A stretch of 6,287 nt of DNA from an uncultured Eubacterium sp. (GTDB taxonomy: Bacteria > Bacillota_A > Clostridia > Lachnospirales > Lachnospiraceae), in assembly GCA_948560485.1 (NCBI GenBank), contig CAOXUF010000095.1, positions 1 through 6,287 of the forward strand, given 5' to 3'. A program made the position numbers and the translations under genes. This document shows, piece by piece, positions 1 through 6,287 of this stretch. Positions within the stretch are counted from its first letter, which is position 1. Each line of letters opens with the position of its first letter. The notes below the pieces were generated by a model, which did no database searches, was not told where the DNA came from, and was given only the letters and a program-made list of their open reading frames with translations.

Positions 1-8
1 ATGTCTTT

Positions 9-14
9 CTCCTT
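9..14 (-). promoter_or_regulatory. Ribosome binding site for a further gene beyond the window edge
   Basis: Immediately after the beta-helix stop codon (TAG, 17-15), the minus strand reads AAGGAG (14-9), six bases (AAAGAC), then AT at 2-1 where the window ends. A G as the next base would complete an ATG at ideal spacing. The downstream gene would start about 12 nt after the stop and so be cotranscribed and probably translationally coupled. Its coding sequence is not visible. Confidence 0.6.
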
Positions 15-2942
15 CTAACATTTCTTAACTAAATATACTGCATGCCTTGTAGTTACAATCAAATTATTTCGTTTTTCGCCTCCAAAATCAAAAGTAGTAG
101 GACGCTCTGGAAGACAGATCGTCTCTGACAACTTACCATTTTCGTACACTTTGATATTGTCATCTCCTACATATATTTTATGGTTAAACTTACGAACCTT
201 AAAATCCCCTTCTTCTATAATCGGCACCGGATTCGTCAGTATCCCTTCTTTTGTAATGTCACACTGCCAGACACGCTTGTACATCTCATCGACAGAATAC
301 AACTTGCGTCCTGGCTTTGATCTTGAAAGATTATTGGCACGAATCAAATCGTAATGACATGGTATTATCGTAGAGCCATCCGGTGCAATAAATGCTTTTC
401 TTGGATTATACTCACACACCTCGCCAAAATCTGTACTGTCTCTCCAACGGTTTCCCGGATACAATACCCGCTCCGGTTCCACATCTCCGATATTTATCTT
501 CTCCAGTCTTTCAATATTGCCGTCTTTATCTATCGTAAATGCTACAACACTTGCACGATTGTCATACCAAAATCCATAAGAAGTACCAAAACTGTCAGGT
601 GGAAGCTGGTTCACAATCTCTTTTCCATTTAATGTAGCTTCCATTGGAATAGAATACTCACCAATTACAATGATATTGTCTCTCGTATCAAATCCAAGAG
701 AATTAATTTTAAATGGAGATTCAAAAATCATGGAAAGTTTCAGTGATTTTCCATCAAGACGGTAAACTTTCTTATCCATACTGTCCAGAAAATAAAAATT
801 TCCTCTTCCATCACAACACCCGCCATCTGCGAACCGAAATCCTGAATATAATAACTCCACACTGTATTTATTTTTGTCTTCTTCTCCGGTCTCTGTTTTC
901 AGTCTTTGTTTTTTATCTGCATTTCCTTTTATCTCAATGCGTGAAGCCTGCCAAGGTCTTATCTCTGTACCTGAATTCACATCCAGTAAAAAATTGTCTA
1001 TTGTGTATTTCATCTGAGAATAATTATGTACATTTAAAAACCTGATGTCTTTACAATCCCATATTTTCACACAATAAGGAAATGGTTTTTGTACAAATAC
1101 AGTTCTAAAACAATAGGTTGATGCAAATGTAATATTTTCACAATTGTGAAGTTCTATCGGGAGAGCAAACTCTCCTTCTGCCTTTTCCTCTTCGCTCTGA
1201 AATCCATATATCGTAATGTTTTTTGCATTTATCATTCTGATTTCACACCGTGCATGATGTTCCAAAGATAAACAGTATATCTTTGTAGGAACCTCTGTAT
1301 TCTGTATTTTCACTCCCGCTGTCACATATGGACTGGCAGACCAGATGTCTTTAAATATACCGCCTCCGCCGTATATAAAAAGACTCGGATACTGATAATC
1401 CCAGATTCTGTCTAATCTTGCATCTCTTGCCCTGCCTTCATCATAAGGCATTTCAAATGCACCTGTTCCTTTTACCAGATTTCCATGACCTCCGAAAAAC
1501 TTTACATCGTTCATATAGGAGTTCTTGTCTGCCTGCCAGTATACGCCGCAGGCTCTCGGGTTTTTTCCTCCTGTGTTCACTCCCAGCCCGAACATAATAT
1601 TTTTCTTTTTAGATGTCTTAATAAACGGTCTGACCTTTCCAAAACCTGTAAATTTCTCTGCATTTTCTTTTAATATCAACTGTGTTGAAGCCGGATTCAT
1701 TCCAATGAAAACAGTATTTTCTTTTAGTGCAATCGTATCTGTAAGGATATATTCCCCTTGTGGAAAATAAATTACTTCATACTTTTCTATGGCTGCTTTT
1801 AGTGCTGCTGTATCATCCGTAACTCCATCTCCTTGTAAACCTGCTTTCTTCGCATTTATCCACCGCTCCATCGGAGAAAGTGCAGGCAAATCTGTTTTTA
1901 AAATATCATAATCAATCTCTCTGGAATAACGGTATATTTCATCATGGAACTGTTTTCCCGGATTTTCATCGCTGACAACCACGCCATGTATATATTTTTC
2001 TAATTTGCATGGATTATCTTCACTGCCAATTTTCTTGTCTGTATCTTTAAATCTTACAATATTTTCTACCGTCTTCAAATAACAGTTCTTTACGTTAATC
2101 TGAGTAAGTTCGTTTTTTTCCTGAGCAATATCTAACAAAATATCCATATTCTCAAAAACGGAATTTTCAATAATGAGTTTTTCAAAATATCCTTCTTCCA
2201 CATCAATAAACTTTGATGTATTGACACTATGTGTCCTGATAATATTAAGTCCGGCTTCTCTTGTTTTTATGGCCGCGGCTTTCTGTCCACAAAATCTGGT
2301 ATCCACCATAACAAAGGGCCAGCCCGGTGAACATTTCGTCGTAATAATTCCATATTGCCCGCCATTAATATAAATGTCTTCCATCTCGTTACCTACATCA
2401 TAGATTCCAGCCATTCCGGACTCCACGTAAATATCAATATGGTTAATAAAACAGTGCTGGGCATAATGTGTACGAAATGCTACTCCATAAGGATTTCCTT
2501 TTCCCATTCTTACGTTGATATTGGATATCGCACTATAAAAAGTCCCCGGATTCGCATCCTCAATAAGATTTTCATCCTCCTGCATCATATTGGTAAACCA
2601 GAACAGATATTTAAATCCACCTTTCTGCTTAGGATGAGGTATATCAAAACCATCTGCATTGTCTTTTAAAATAAACTCCGGTCTGTTCTTTCCATATCCA
2701 ATCATTCTTACTGCCTTTGGCATATAGATTGTCCTGCTGAGTAGGTATTTTCCTTCCGGCACAAAAAGAACACCGTAACCCTGCTGCTCTACAACAGAAT
2801 AAATAGCTTTCTGTAACTGTTCACTGACATCTACAGTCCCATCCCTCTTAATATCATAATACTCTTCAGTAAAATAGACTGCCTTTTCGTCTTTTAATCT
2901 CTCCTGATAAAATGATAATCCGTTCATCCCATAACCTTTCAT
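15..2942 (-). CDS. Tandem beta-helix (pectate lyase 3 / GH55-like) protein with C-terminal beta-propeller-like domain
   Basis: A 975-residue protein of unknown substrate. Two segments look like the start of Pectate_lyase_3 (PF12708-type) right-handed beta-helices. One is at about residues 28-95 (YYDIKRDGTVDVSEQLQKAI, then VLFVPEGKYLLSRTI). The other is at about 361-430 (GDGVTDDTAALKAAIEK, then VIYFPQGEYILTDTI). Each is followed by about 200-250 residues of short beta-strand and Asn/Gly-rich turns. Two helices in one chain resemble the layout of GH55 exo-beta-1,3-glucanases and 'glycosyl hydrolase family 28-related' proteins. From about 700 to 975 the pattern changes to propeller-like blades (FADGGCCDGRGNFYFLD, FDTRDNIIVIGEYS, AFIAPDGSTIIPCHYD), recalling SMP-30/gluconolactonase-type folds. 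There is no signal peptide or membrane segment, so the protein is probably cytoplasmic. The GH28 motifs NTD and DD are not seen in catalytic context; a lone GHG at 485-487 is not enough. The start may be Met6 (2927), which has a better ribosome site than Met1. It lies 26 bp after relQ, with no terminator between. Fold class is fairly sure; enzyme activity is not. Confidence 0.8.
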   Translation of the reverse strand: MKGYGMNGLSFYQERLKDEKAVYFTEEYYDIKRDGTVDVSEQLQKAIYSVVEQQGYGVLFVPEGKYLLSRTIYMPKAVRMIGYGKNRPEFILKDNADGFDIPHPKQKGGFKYLFWFTNMMQEDENLIEDANPGTFYSAISNINVRMGKGNPYGVAFRTHYAQHCFINHIDIYVESGMAGIYDVGNEMEDIYINGGQYGIITTKCSPGWPFVMVDTRFCGQKAAAIKTREAGLNIIRTHSVNTSKFIDVEEGYFEKLIIENSVFENMDILLDIAQEKNELTQINVKNCYLKTVENIVRFKDTDKKIGSEDNPCKLEKYIHGVVVSDENPGKQFHDEIYRYSREIDYDILKTDLPALSPMERWINAKKAGLQGDGVTDDTAALKAAIEKYEVIYFPQGEYILTDTIALKENTVFIGMNPASTQLILKENAEKFTGFGKVRPFIKTSKKKNIMFGLGVNTGGKNPRACGVYWQADKNSYMNDVKFFGGHGNLVKGTGAFEMPYDEGRARDARLDRIWDYQYPSLFIYGGGGIFKDIWSASPYVTAGVKIQNTEVPTKIYCLSLEHHARCEIRMINAKNITIYGFQSEEEKAEGEFALPIELHNCENITFASTYCFRTVFVQKPFPYCVKIWDCKDIRFLNVHNYSQMKYTIDNFLLDVNSGTEIRPWQASRIEIKGNADKKQRLKTETGEEDKNKYSVELLYSGFRFADGGCCDGRGNFYFLDSMDKKVYRLDGKSLKLSMIFESPFKINSLGFDTRDNIIVIGEYSIPMEATLNGKEIVNQLPPDSFGTSYGFWYDNRASVVAFTIDKDGNIERLEKINIGDVEPERVLYPGNRWRDSTDFGEVCEYNPRKAFIAPDGSTIIPCHYDLIRANNLSRSKPGRKLYSVDEMYKRVWQCDITKEGILTNPVPIIEEGDFKVRKFNHKIYVGDDNIKVYENGKLSETICLPERPTTFDFGGEKRNNLIVTTRHAVYLVKKC
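2935..2939 (-). promoter_or_regulatory. Weak ribosome binding site favouring internal start Met6 of the beta-helix gene
   Basis: AAAGG lies 7 nt before the ATG at 2927-2925 (Met6), a normal distance. The first ATG at 2942-2940 is preceded only by AT-rich sequence, with an AAGAAG-like stretch too far upstream. Starting at Met6 would remove only five residues (MKGYG) and gives MNGLSFYQER as the N-terminus. This is sequence-based inference about the start. Confidence 0.45.
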
Positions 2943-2968
2943 TTAGAATATTTTAATCTTCTTTATAT

Positions 2969-3652
2969 CTATTTTTTCTTTTTGATTCTTTTTCTAACGG
3001 CTTCCATTCGATGATCTAAATCCGCACTTTGCTCTGCACATTCTGTCAGATCTTTCGCCAATTGTTCCATTAACTCAGGATTAATGTCTTTTTTATATCT
3101 CAATTTGTGTTCCAGACTTGCCCAAAAATCCATAGCTATTGTTCGAAACTGTACTTCAACTTTCATTGGACGTTTTTCATCCTCCAGAAAAATCGGTACC
3201 TCAACAATTAGATGAAGACTTCTATACCCGCTTTCTTTTGGACTTGCAATATAGTCCTTCTGTTCTATTAAAGTTACATCATCCTGCTGCAGCAAAAGCT
3301 TTGCCATCTTATAAATATCTTCTTCAAAAGAACAGATAATTCTGATTCCTGCGATGTCCGTTATATGCTCTTCAATAGCATCCGTGTTCATAGGTATTCC
3401 CTTTTTTTTCATCTTCTTCATAATACTATCGGGAGACTTCAATCTGGACTTTATCGTTTCAATAGGATTTTCATCATATTTCAAAGAAAACTGCTCATTT
3501 AAAACTTTAAATTTCGTTTCCACTTCCATAATGGCGCACTTATAATATGACATTAAGCGGTTATATGGTAATGCCCCCTCCTTTATCTTTTCCAAGTGTT
3601 CTTCTTTGGTTAACTCCTTAAAAAAGTGTTCCTTTAAATGTTTAATTATCAT
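2969..3652 (-). CDS. relQ: RelQ/YjbM-type small alarmone synthetase (GTP pyrophosphokinase family)
   Basis: A cytoplasmic enzyme expected to transfer pyrophosphate from ATP to the 3'-OH of GDP/GTP (possibly also GMP), making (p)ppGpp. At 227 residues it is slightly longer than B. subtilis YjbM/YwaC (about 210) and holds only a RelA/SpoT synthetase domain, with no HD hydrolase, TGS or ACT parts. Visible family motifs are a basic nucleotide-binding segment at 68-84 (KSRLKSPDSIMKKMKKK), TDIAGIR at 98-104 with the metal-binding Asp99, GYRSLH at 142-147, KVEVQFRT at 164-171 with catalytic Glu166, and ASLEHKLRYK at 178-187. The C-terminus is charged and helical, ending in RIKKKK. The ATG at 3652 is supported by GGAG 7 nt upstream. 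The gene is first in its transcription unit, and the beta-helix gene follows after 26 bp. RelQ proteins usually form tetramers controlled by pppGpp and single-stranded RNA; nothing here tests that. The assignment to the small synthetase family is firm; RelQ rather than RelP rests on overall resemblance. Confidence 0.93.
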   Translation of the reverse strand: MIIKHLKEHFFKELTKEEHLEKIKEGALPYNRLMSYYKCAIMEVETKFKVLNEQFSLKYDENPIETIKSRLKSPDSIMKKMKKKGIPMNTDAIEEHITDIAGIRIICSFEEDIYKMAKLLLQQDDVTLIEQKDYIASPKESGYRSLHLIVEVPIFLEDEKRPMKVEVQFRTIAMDFWASLEHKLRYKKDINPELMEQLAKDLTECAEQSADLDHRMEAVRKRIKKKK

Positions 3653-3659
3653 ATTTTTT

Positions 3660-3663
3660 CTCC
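3660..3663 (-). promoter_or_regulatory. Ribosome binding site of relQ
   Basis: GGAG within ACGGAGAAAAAAT lies 7 nt before the ATG at 3652, which supports that start codon. Confidence 0.75.
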
Positions 3664-3683
3664 GTACTTAAAAACTAAATATT

Positions 3684-3711
3684 ATTATAACATTTCAAAA
3701 GCAAGAATGAA
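3684..3711 (-). promoter_or_regulatory. Predicted sigma-A promoter of relQ with extended -10
   Basis: Reading the minus strand, TGTTATAAT (3692-3684) is a perfect extended -10 element (TG, one base, TATAAT). The best -35 at 16 bp spacing is weak (TTCATT, 3711-3706), as is common when an extended -10 is present. Transcription would start near 3677, giving a leader of about 25 nt. A weaker alternative lies upstream: TTGGTT (3761-3756) and TAATAT (3738-3733), spaced 17 bp. No operator-like palindrome overlaps the main site. Confidence 0.6.
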
Positions 3712-3816
3712 ACAATTTTATTACAAAAAAACAATATTAAAAAATTCATTGTCTTAAACCAATTTGTGATTTGATTAATTACTCTATCTTCTTTTACCAA
3801 CAAAACATTATTCAAT

Positions 3817-3863
3817 AAAAAAGGGACTAAGGAACCAAATCATTTTTATCCCTTAACCCTTTT
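3817..3863 (-). terminator. Intrinsic terminator of the lipoprotein gene
   Basis: About 40 nt after the lipoprotein stop codon, the minus strand forms a hairpin. AAAAGGG pairs with CCCTTTT (3863-3857 with 3825-3819), followed by a small internal loop and then TTAAGG-type pairing (3855-3851 with 3832-3828), closing an 18-nt loop. The 3' arm runs directly into TTTTTT (3822-3817). Stem plus U-tract is the classic Rho-independent arrangement. It separates the lipoprotein transcript from relQ. Confidence 0.78.
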
Positions 3864-3905
3864 CACATCTTACTTAAATATTCAATTCTTAATCAAATCG
3901 CCTTT

Positions 3906-4961
3906 TTATTTTGCATACATAGCTGATAAATATTCTTCGTCTCCCACTTCTAGTTCTATTTTATTTTTTTCTATTAAATTTCCCTTTTCTATTTTATATT
4001 TCACTAATTCATTATCAAAATTTATAACATACAAGTCAGTTCCTACAACATCAAACTGAAGAATGCATGAATTAATATTATATTCTGCTTCAATTTTATC
4101 CGAATCCATATTGTATTTAATAATTTTTGAATTATCATTTTCTGCAAACAATGAGGATACTGCCATGTACAAATACTTTCCTACACCTTTTAATAATCGT
4201 GGATTTGTATTATCTAAAACTTTTATTTTAGTTTTCTTAACTTTATTATTTTTAATGCACAGCAAATTTTCCTTAGCAGGTACATAAAGCTTATCCTTGT
4301 AGTCATAAAATGATGAAGGCTCTGTATCTTCGTCAATATATTTCGTCAATTCTATTTTATTAACTGATGCGCCTTTCTCGTCAAAATCAACTTCGGCTAA
4401 AAATATTCTTCCATTTTTCCAATCTGTTAATCTGTATAAACTTCCATTATATATGCAGCATTCCATACACATCTCATTTTTCACTTCTATTTCTTCTATT
4501 TTGTTGTCTTTAATGGTTGTTCTACTAACTGTTGTGTCTCCATTAAGATTAGCGATTCCATATATGTATCTTCCATCAACATATATGTCATTTACATGTT
4601 TGCACACTTTATATTCTTTAATTTTTCCATTTTTACTATTCAACTGTAAAACCTTGCAGTCTTCTTCATCTACTCCATAACCAAGGCTTAATTCGTAAAC
4701 ATATTTTCCTTCTTTAAAAGGCAATCCCCAATTTGTTCTACCAACACCTCCATATAAATACTTGTTCACTTTGATTAACTTTAAGTCTTTGTCATATAGC
4801 TCTATTTTTGTTTTTCTAAATAAACTATCAGTTTTTGGTGTTCGCATTACTGCCACACTATAATCTCTTTCCTGCTCATTTAACTTATTTACTGATTTCG
4901 CACATCCACTTGCTACTATTATAAAACTAAAAATGACAGACAACATTACATACTTTTTCAA
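3906..4961 (-). CDS. Predicted surface lipoprotein with beta-propeller-like repeats, function unknown
   Basis: A 351-residue product that I cannot assign to a named family. The N-terminus is a lipoprotein signal: a basic start (MKKY), hydrophobic core 5-17 and a lipobox ending VASGC, with Cys20 as the likely lipid-anchored residue. The mature protein should sit on the outer face of the cytoplasmic membrane. The body repeats a blade-like pattern about every 40-50 residues, with aromatic strands such as DIYVDGRYIYGIAN, CCIYNGSLYRLTD, FYDYKDKLYVPAKENLLCI, GVGKYLYMAVSS and VVGTDLYVINFDNELVKYKI, suggesting a beta-propeller. It carries no visible catalytic signature. The annotated start is TTG (4961-4959). 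In-frame stops (TGA, TGA, TAG) lie just upstream, and the only other in-frame candidate is ATA at 4967-4965. The gene is monocistronic, with its own promoter and terminator. It is much more AT-rich (about 27% GC in sampled lines) than nrdD or the beta-helix gene, which hints at separate ancestry. A binding or sensing role is possible but unsupported. Confidence 0.82.
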   Translation of the reverse strand: MKKYVMLSVIFSFIIVASGCAKSVNKLNEQERDYSVAVMRTPKTDSLFRKTKIELYDKDLKLIKVNKYLYGGVGRTNWGLPFKEGKYVYELSLGYGVDEEDCKVLQLNSKNGKIKEYKVCKHVNDIYVDGRYIYGIANLNGDTTVSRTTIKDNKIEEIEVKNEMCMECCIYNGSLYRLTDWKNGRIFLAEVDFDEKGASVNKIELTKYIDEDTEPSSFYDYKDKLYVPAKENLLCIKNNKVKKTKIKVLDNTNPRLLKGVGKYLYMAVSSLFAENDNSKIIKYNMDSDKIEAEYNINSCILQFDVVGTDLYVINFDNELVKYKIEKGNLIEKNKIELEVGDEEYLSAMYAK

Positions 4962-4976
4962 CTTTATCTATCATCA

Positions 4977-4984
4977 CTCCTTTT
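4977..4984 (-). promoter_or_regulatory. Strong Shine-Dalgarno oddly placed relative to the lipoprotein start
   Basis: AAAAGGAG (4984-4977) is a strong ribosome site, but it lies 15 nt from the TTG start, beyond the usual 5-10 nt. At a standard 9 nt there is an in-frame ATA (4967-4965), and only 2 nt downstream an out-of-frame ATG (4974). The arrangement suggests a lost ATG or a deliberately weak start. Confidence 0.55.
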
Positions 4985-4996
4985 CTCTTTTTACTA

Positions 4997-5026
4997 ATTA
5001 TACCCAATTCACTTTATCATCGCCAA
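4997..5026 (-). promoter_or_regulatory. Predicted promoter of the lipoprotein gene
   Basis: On the minus strand a perfect -10 TATAAT (5002-4997) follows TTGGCG (5026-5021, four of six matches to TTGACA) at 18 bp spacing. Transcription would start near 4990, just before the Shine-Dalgarno, giving a leader of about 25-30 nt. It lies downstream of the palindrome that ends the nrdD region, so the gene can be transcribed independently. Confidence 0.6.
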
Positions 5027-5050
5027 ACAATCCTGCCTTAAAAATTGGTA

Positions 5051-5094
5051 TAATAATAGTTTCTAGCATTATTATTCACTAGAAACTATTATTA
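5051..5094 (-). terminator. Perfect 16-bp inverted repeat after nrdD, possible terminator
   Basis: TAATAATAGTTTCTAG (5051-5066) and its exact complement (5079-5094) flank a 12-nt loop. The structure starts 19 nt after the nrdD stop codon. On the minus strand a TTTTT run (5044-5040) follows, but 6 nt beyond the stem. The stem has only three G-C pairs, so it is a weak terminator by the usual rules despite its length. It could instead be a transcript-stabilising 3' hairpin, a protein-binding palindrome or a remnant of a small mobile element. Confidence 0.5.
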
Positions 5095-5113
5095 AATCCT
5101 ATTGTTCTGTATC

Positions 5114-6287
5114 TTATAAATGCAGCACTCTCTCTTTAATCTCCTGTGTCCTTCCCTGATTCCAGAACTGTGTTCCAATATATCCACAGGTTCTTCTGGC
5201 TACACTCATCTTATCCTGATTTCTGTTACCACAGCTTGGGCATTCCCAAACAAGTTTGCCTGATTCTTCATCAGAGATAATCTGTATTTCTCCATTATAT
5301 CCACAACATTCGCAATAATCTGACTTCGTATTCAACTCTGCATACATGATATTGTCATAAATAAACTTCATCACTTCAATAACTGCTTCGATATTATCCT
5401 GAAGATTTGGAACTTCTACATAACTGATAGCTCCACCCGGTGATAATTTCTGAAAATCTGATTCGAATTTCAATTTACTGAATGCATCAATTTCTTCTGT
5501 TACATGCACATGATAACTATTTGTAATATAATTCTTATCTGTAACCCCCTGTATTACACCAAATCTCTTCTGTAAACATTTTGAGAACTTATATGTAGTA
5601 GATTCCATCGGTGTTCCATATACAGAATAACTGATATTCTCTGCTTCCTTCCATTCTTTGCACTTGTCATTCAGTCGCTGCATAACCTTAATTGCAAATG
5701 GTTTTGCTTCCGGATCTGTATGAGATTTTCCAGTCATTCTCACACACATCTCATAAAGACCTGCATATCCAAGAGAAATTGTTGAATATCCATTGTATAA
5801 TAACTTGTCGATAGTCTCCCCCTTTTTTAAACGTGCTAATGCTCCATTCTGCCAAAGAATCGGTGCCACATCTGACGGTGTTCCGAGAAGTCTCTCATGT
5901 CTGCATCTCAGCGCTCTATGACAAAGCTCCAGTCTTTCGTCTAATATCTTCCAGAATAAATCCATATCTCCATTAGAAGAGCATGCCACATCTACTAAGT
6001 TTATCGTAACAACTCCCTGGTTAAAACGTCCATAAAACTTGTGGCTGCCGTCAGCATTTCGCTGACTGTCTTCTACTGTAAGGAAAGAACGGCATCCCAT
6101 ACATGTATATACATTTCCGTTTTTCATTTCCTTCATAACCTTTGCAGATATATAATCCGGAACCATTCTTTTTGCTGTACATTTTGCAGCTAACTCTGTT
6201 ATATGCCAATACTGTGAATCCGGGGTTACATTATCCTCATCTAAAACATAGATAATCTTCGGAAACGCCGGTGTAATCCATACACCT
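5114..6287 (-). CDS. nrdD: Anaerobic (class III) ribonucleoside-triphosphate reductase, C-terminal part
   Basis: Reduces ribonucleoside triphosphates to deoxyribonucleoside triphosphates without oxygen, using a glycyl radical installed by the activase NrdG. The frame is open to the window edge, so the first ATG at 6166 is internal. The 40 residues before it begin GVWITPAFPKIIYVLDEDN, a typical NrdD stretch. The 390 visible residues are the C-terminal half of a protein usually about 700-780 long. Numbering from the first visible residue, key motifs are CMGCRSFL at 62-69, whose second Cys (65) matches the active-site thiyl cysteine; the finger C325-x2-C328 (with extra Cys327) and C349-x2-C352, a structural zinc site; and RRTCGYIG at 364-371, where Gly368 corresponds to the radical glycine. 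The C-terminal QFWNQGRTQEIKERV is also typical. The N-terminal ATP cone and start codon lie outside the window. nrdG, often next to nrdD, is not immediately downstream. Identification is very secure. Confidence 0.97.
   Translation of the reverse strand, partial: GVWITPAFPKIIYVLDEDNVTPDSQYWHITELAAKCTAKRMVPDYISAKVMKEMKNGNVYTCMGCRSFLTVEDSQRNADGSHKFYGRFNQGVVTINLVDVACSSNGDMDLFWKILDERLELCHRALRCRHERLLGTPSDVAPILWQNGALARLKKGETIDKLLYNGYSTISLGYAGLYEMCVRMTGKSHTDPEAKPFAIKVMQRLNDKCKEWKEAENISYSVYGTPMESTTYKFSKCLQKRFGVIQGVTDKNYITNSYHVHVTEEIDAFSKLKFESDFQKLSPGGAISYVEVPNLQDNIEAVIEVMKFIYDNIMYAELNTKSDYCECCGYNGEIQIISDEESGKLVWECPSCGNRNQDKMSVARRTCGYIGTQFWNQGRTQEIKERVLHL

Noticed and set aside
1485..1500. GHG motif (residues 485-487 of the beta-helix protein) as evidence for a GH28 polygalacturonase
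   Set aside because: The accompanying NTD, DD and RIK motifs are not found in the right order, so the tripeptide is probably coincidental.
354..2669. Several plus-strand open frames of 60-110 codons inside the beta-helix gene
   Set aside because: They lie antisense to a long, well-supported gene, have hydrophobic or low-complexity translations typical of reverse frames, and show no family resemblance.
3139..3545. Plus-strand open frames opposite relQ
   Set aside because: Antisense to conserved RelA/SpoT motifs; no ribosome site or recognisable domain.
3768..3899. An 11-bp inverted repeat (GATTTGATTAA at 3768-3778, complement at 3889-3899) flanking the lipoprotein terminator
   Set aside because: Arms are short, about 110 bp apart and in very AT-rich DNA, so chance is a sufficient explanation; there is no duplication or element between them.
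4927..4974. A 15-codon ORF (ATG at 4974) overlapping the lipoprotein start, as a leader peptide
   Set aside because: The Shine-Dalgarno is only 2 nt from its ATG, too close for efficient initiation, and the peptide has no regulatory codon run. It is kept only as a comment under the start-codon finding.
5114..6166. NrdD as a complete 350-residue gene starting at 6166
   Set aside because: The frame stays open to the window edge and the upstream 40 residues match NrdD (GVWITPAFPKIIYVLDEDN), so the gene is cut by the window rather than truncated.

Overview
The window looks like chromosome of a low-GC, strictly anaerobic Firmicute, most likely a gut Clostridia/Lachnospiraceae-type bacterium. This is inferred from the class III (oxygen-sensitive, glycyl radical) ribonucleotide reductase, a RelQ-type small alarmone synthetase, a Gram-positive-style lipoprotein, AAGGAG ribosome sites and TATAAT promoters. 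Species cannot be fixed from this sequence alone.

All recognisable genes lie on the minus strand, so transcription runs from high to low coordinates. (1) 6287-5114: C-terminal 390 residues of NrdD, entering from outside the window, followed by a perfect 16-bp hairpin. (2) 4961-3906: an AT-rich lipoprotein gene with its own promoter, an unusual start (TTG, or an ATA better placed behind the Shine-Dalgarno) and a clear intrinsic terminator. (3) 3652-2969: RelQ-like (p)ppGpp synthetase behind an extended -10 promoter. (4) 2942-15: a 975-residue cytoplasmic protein with two pectate-lyase-3/GH55-like beta-helix segments and a C-terminal beta-propeller-like segment, 26 bp after relQ. A ribosome binding site at 14-9 and a probable start codon cut by the window edge show that the transcript continues into another gene.

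There are three apparent transcription units: nrdD, the lipoprotein alone, and relQ + beta-helix protein + an unseen gene. The first is housekeeping DNA synthesis. The second is compositionally unlike its neighbours (about 27% GC in sampled lines versus about 38-40% in nrdD and the beta-helix gene) and may be an acquired cassette. The third places a stringent-response nucleotide synthetase at the head of an apparent carbohydrate-active operon.

I found no RNA gene, CRISPR array, insertion sequence or plus-strand gene. I see no clear undescribed system. The most worthwhile leads are the architecture of the 975-residue protein with its relQ linkage, and the start codon of the lipoprotein gene.
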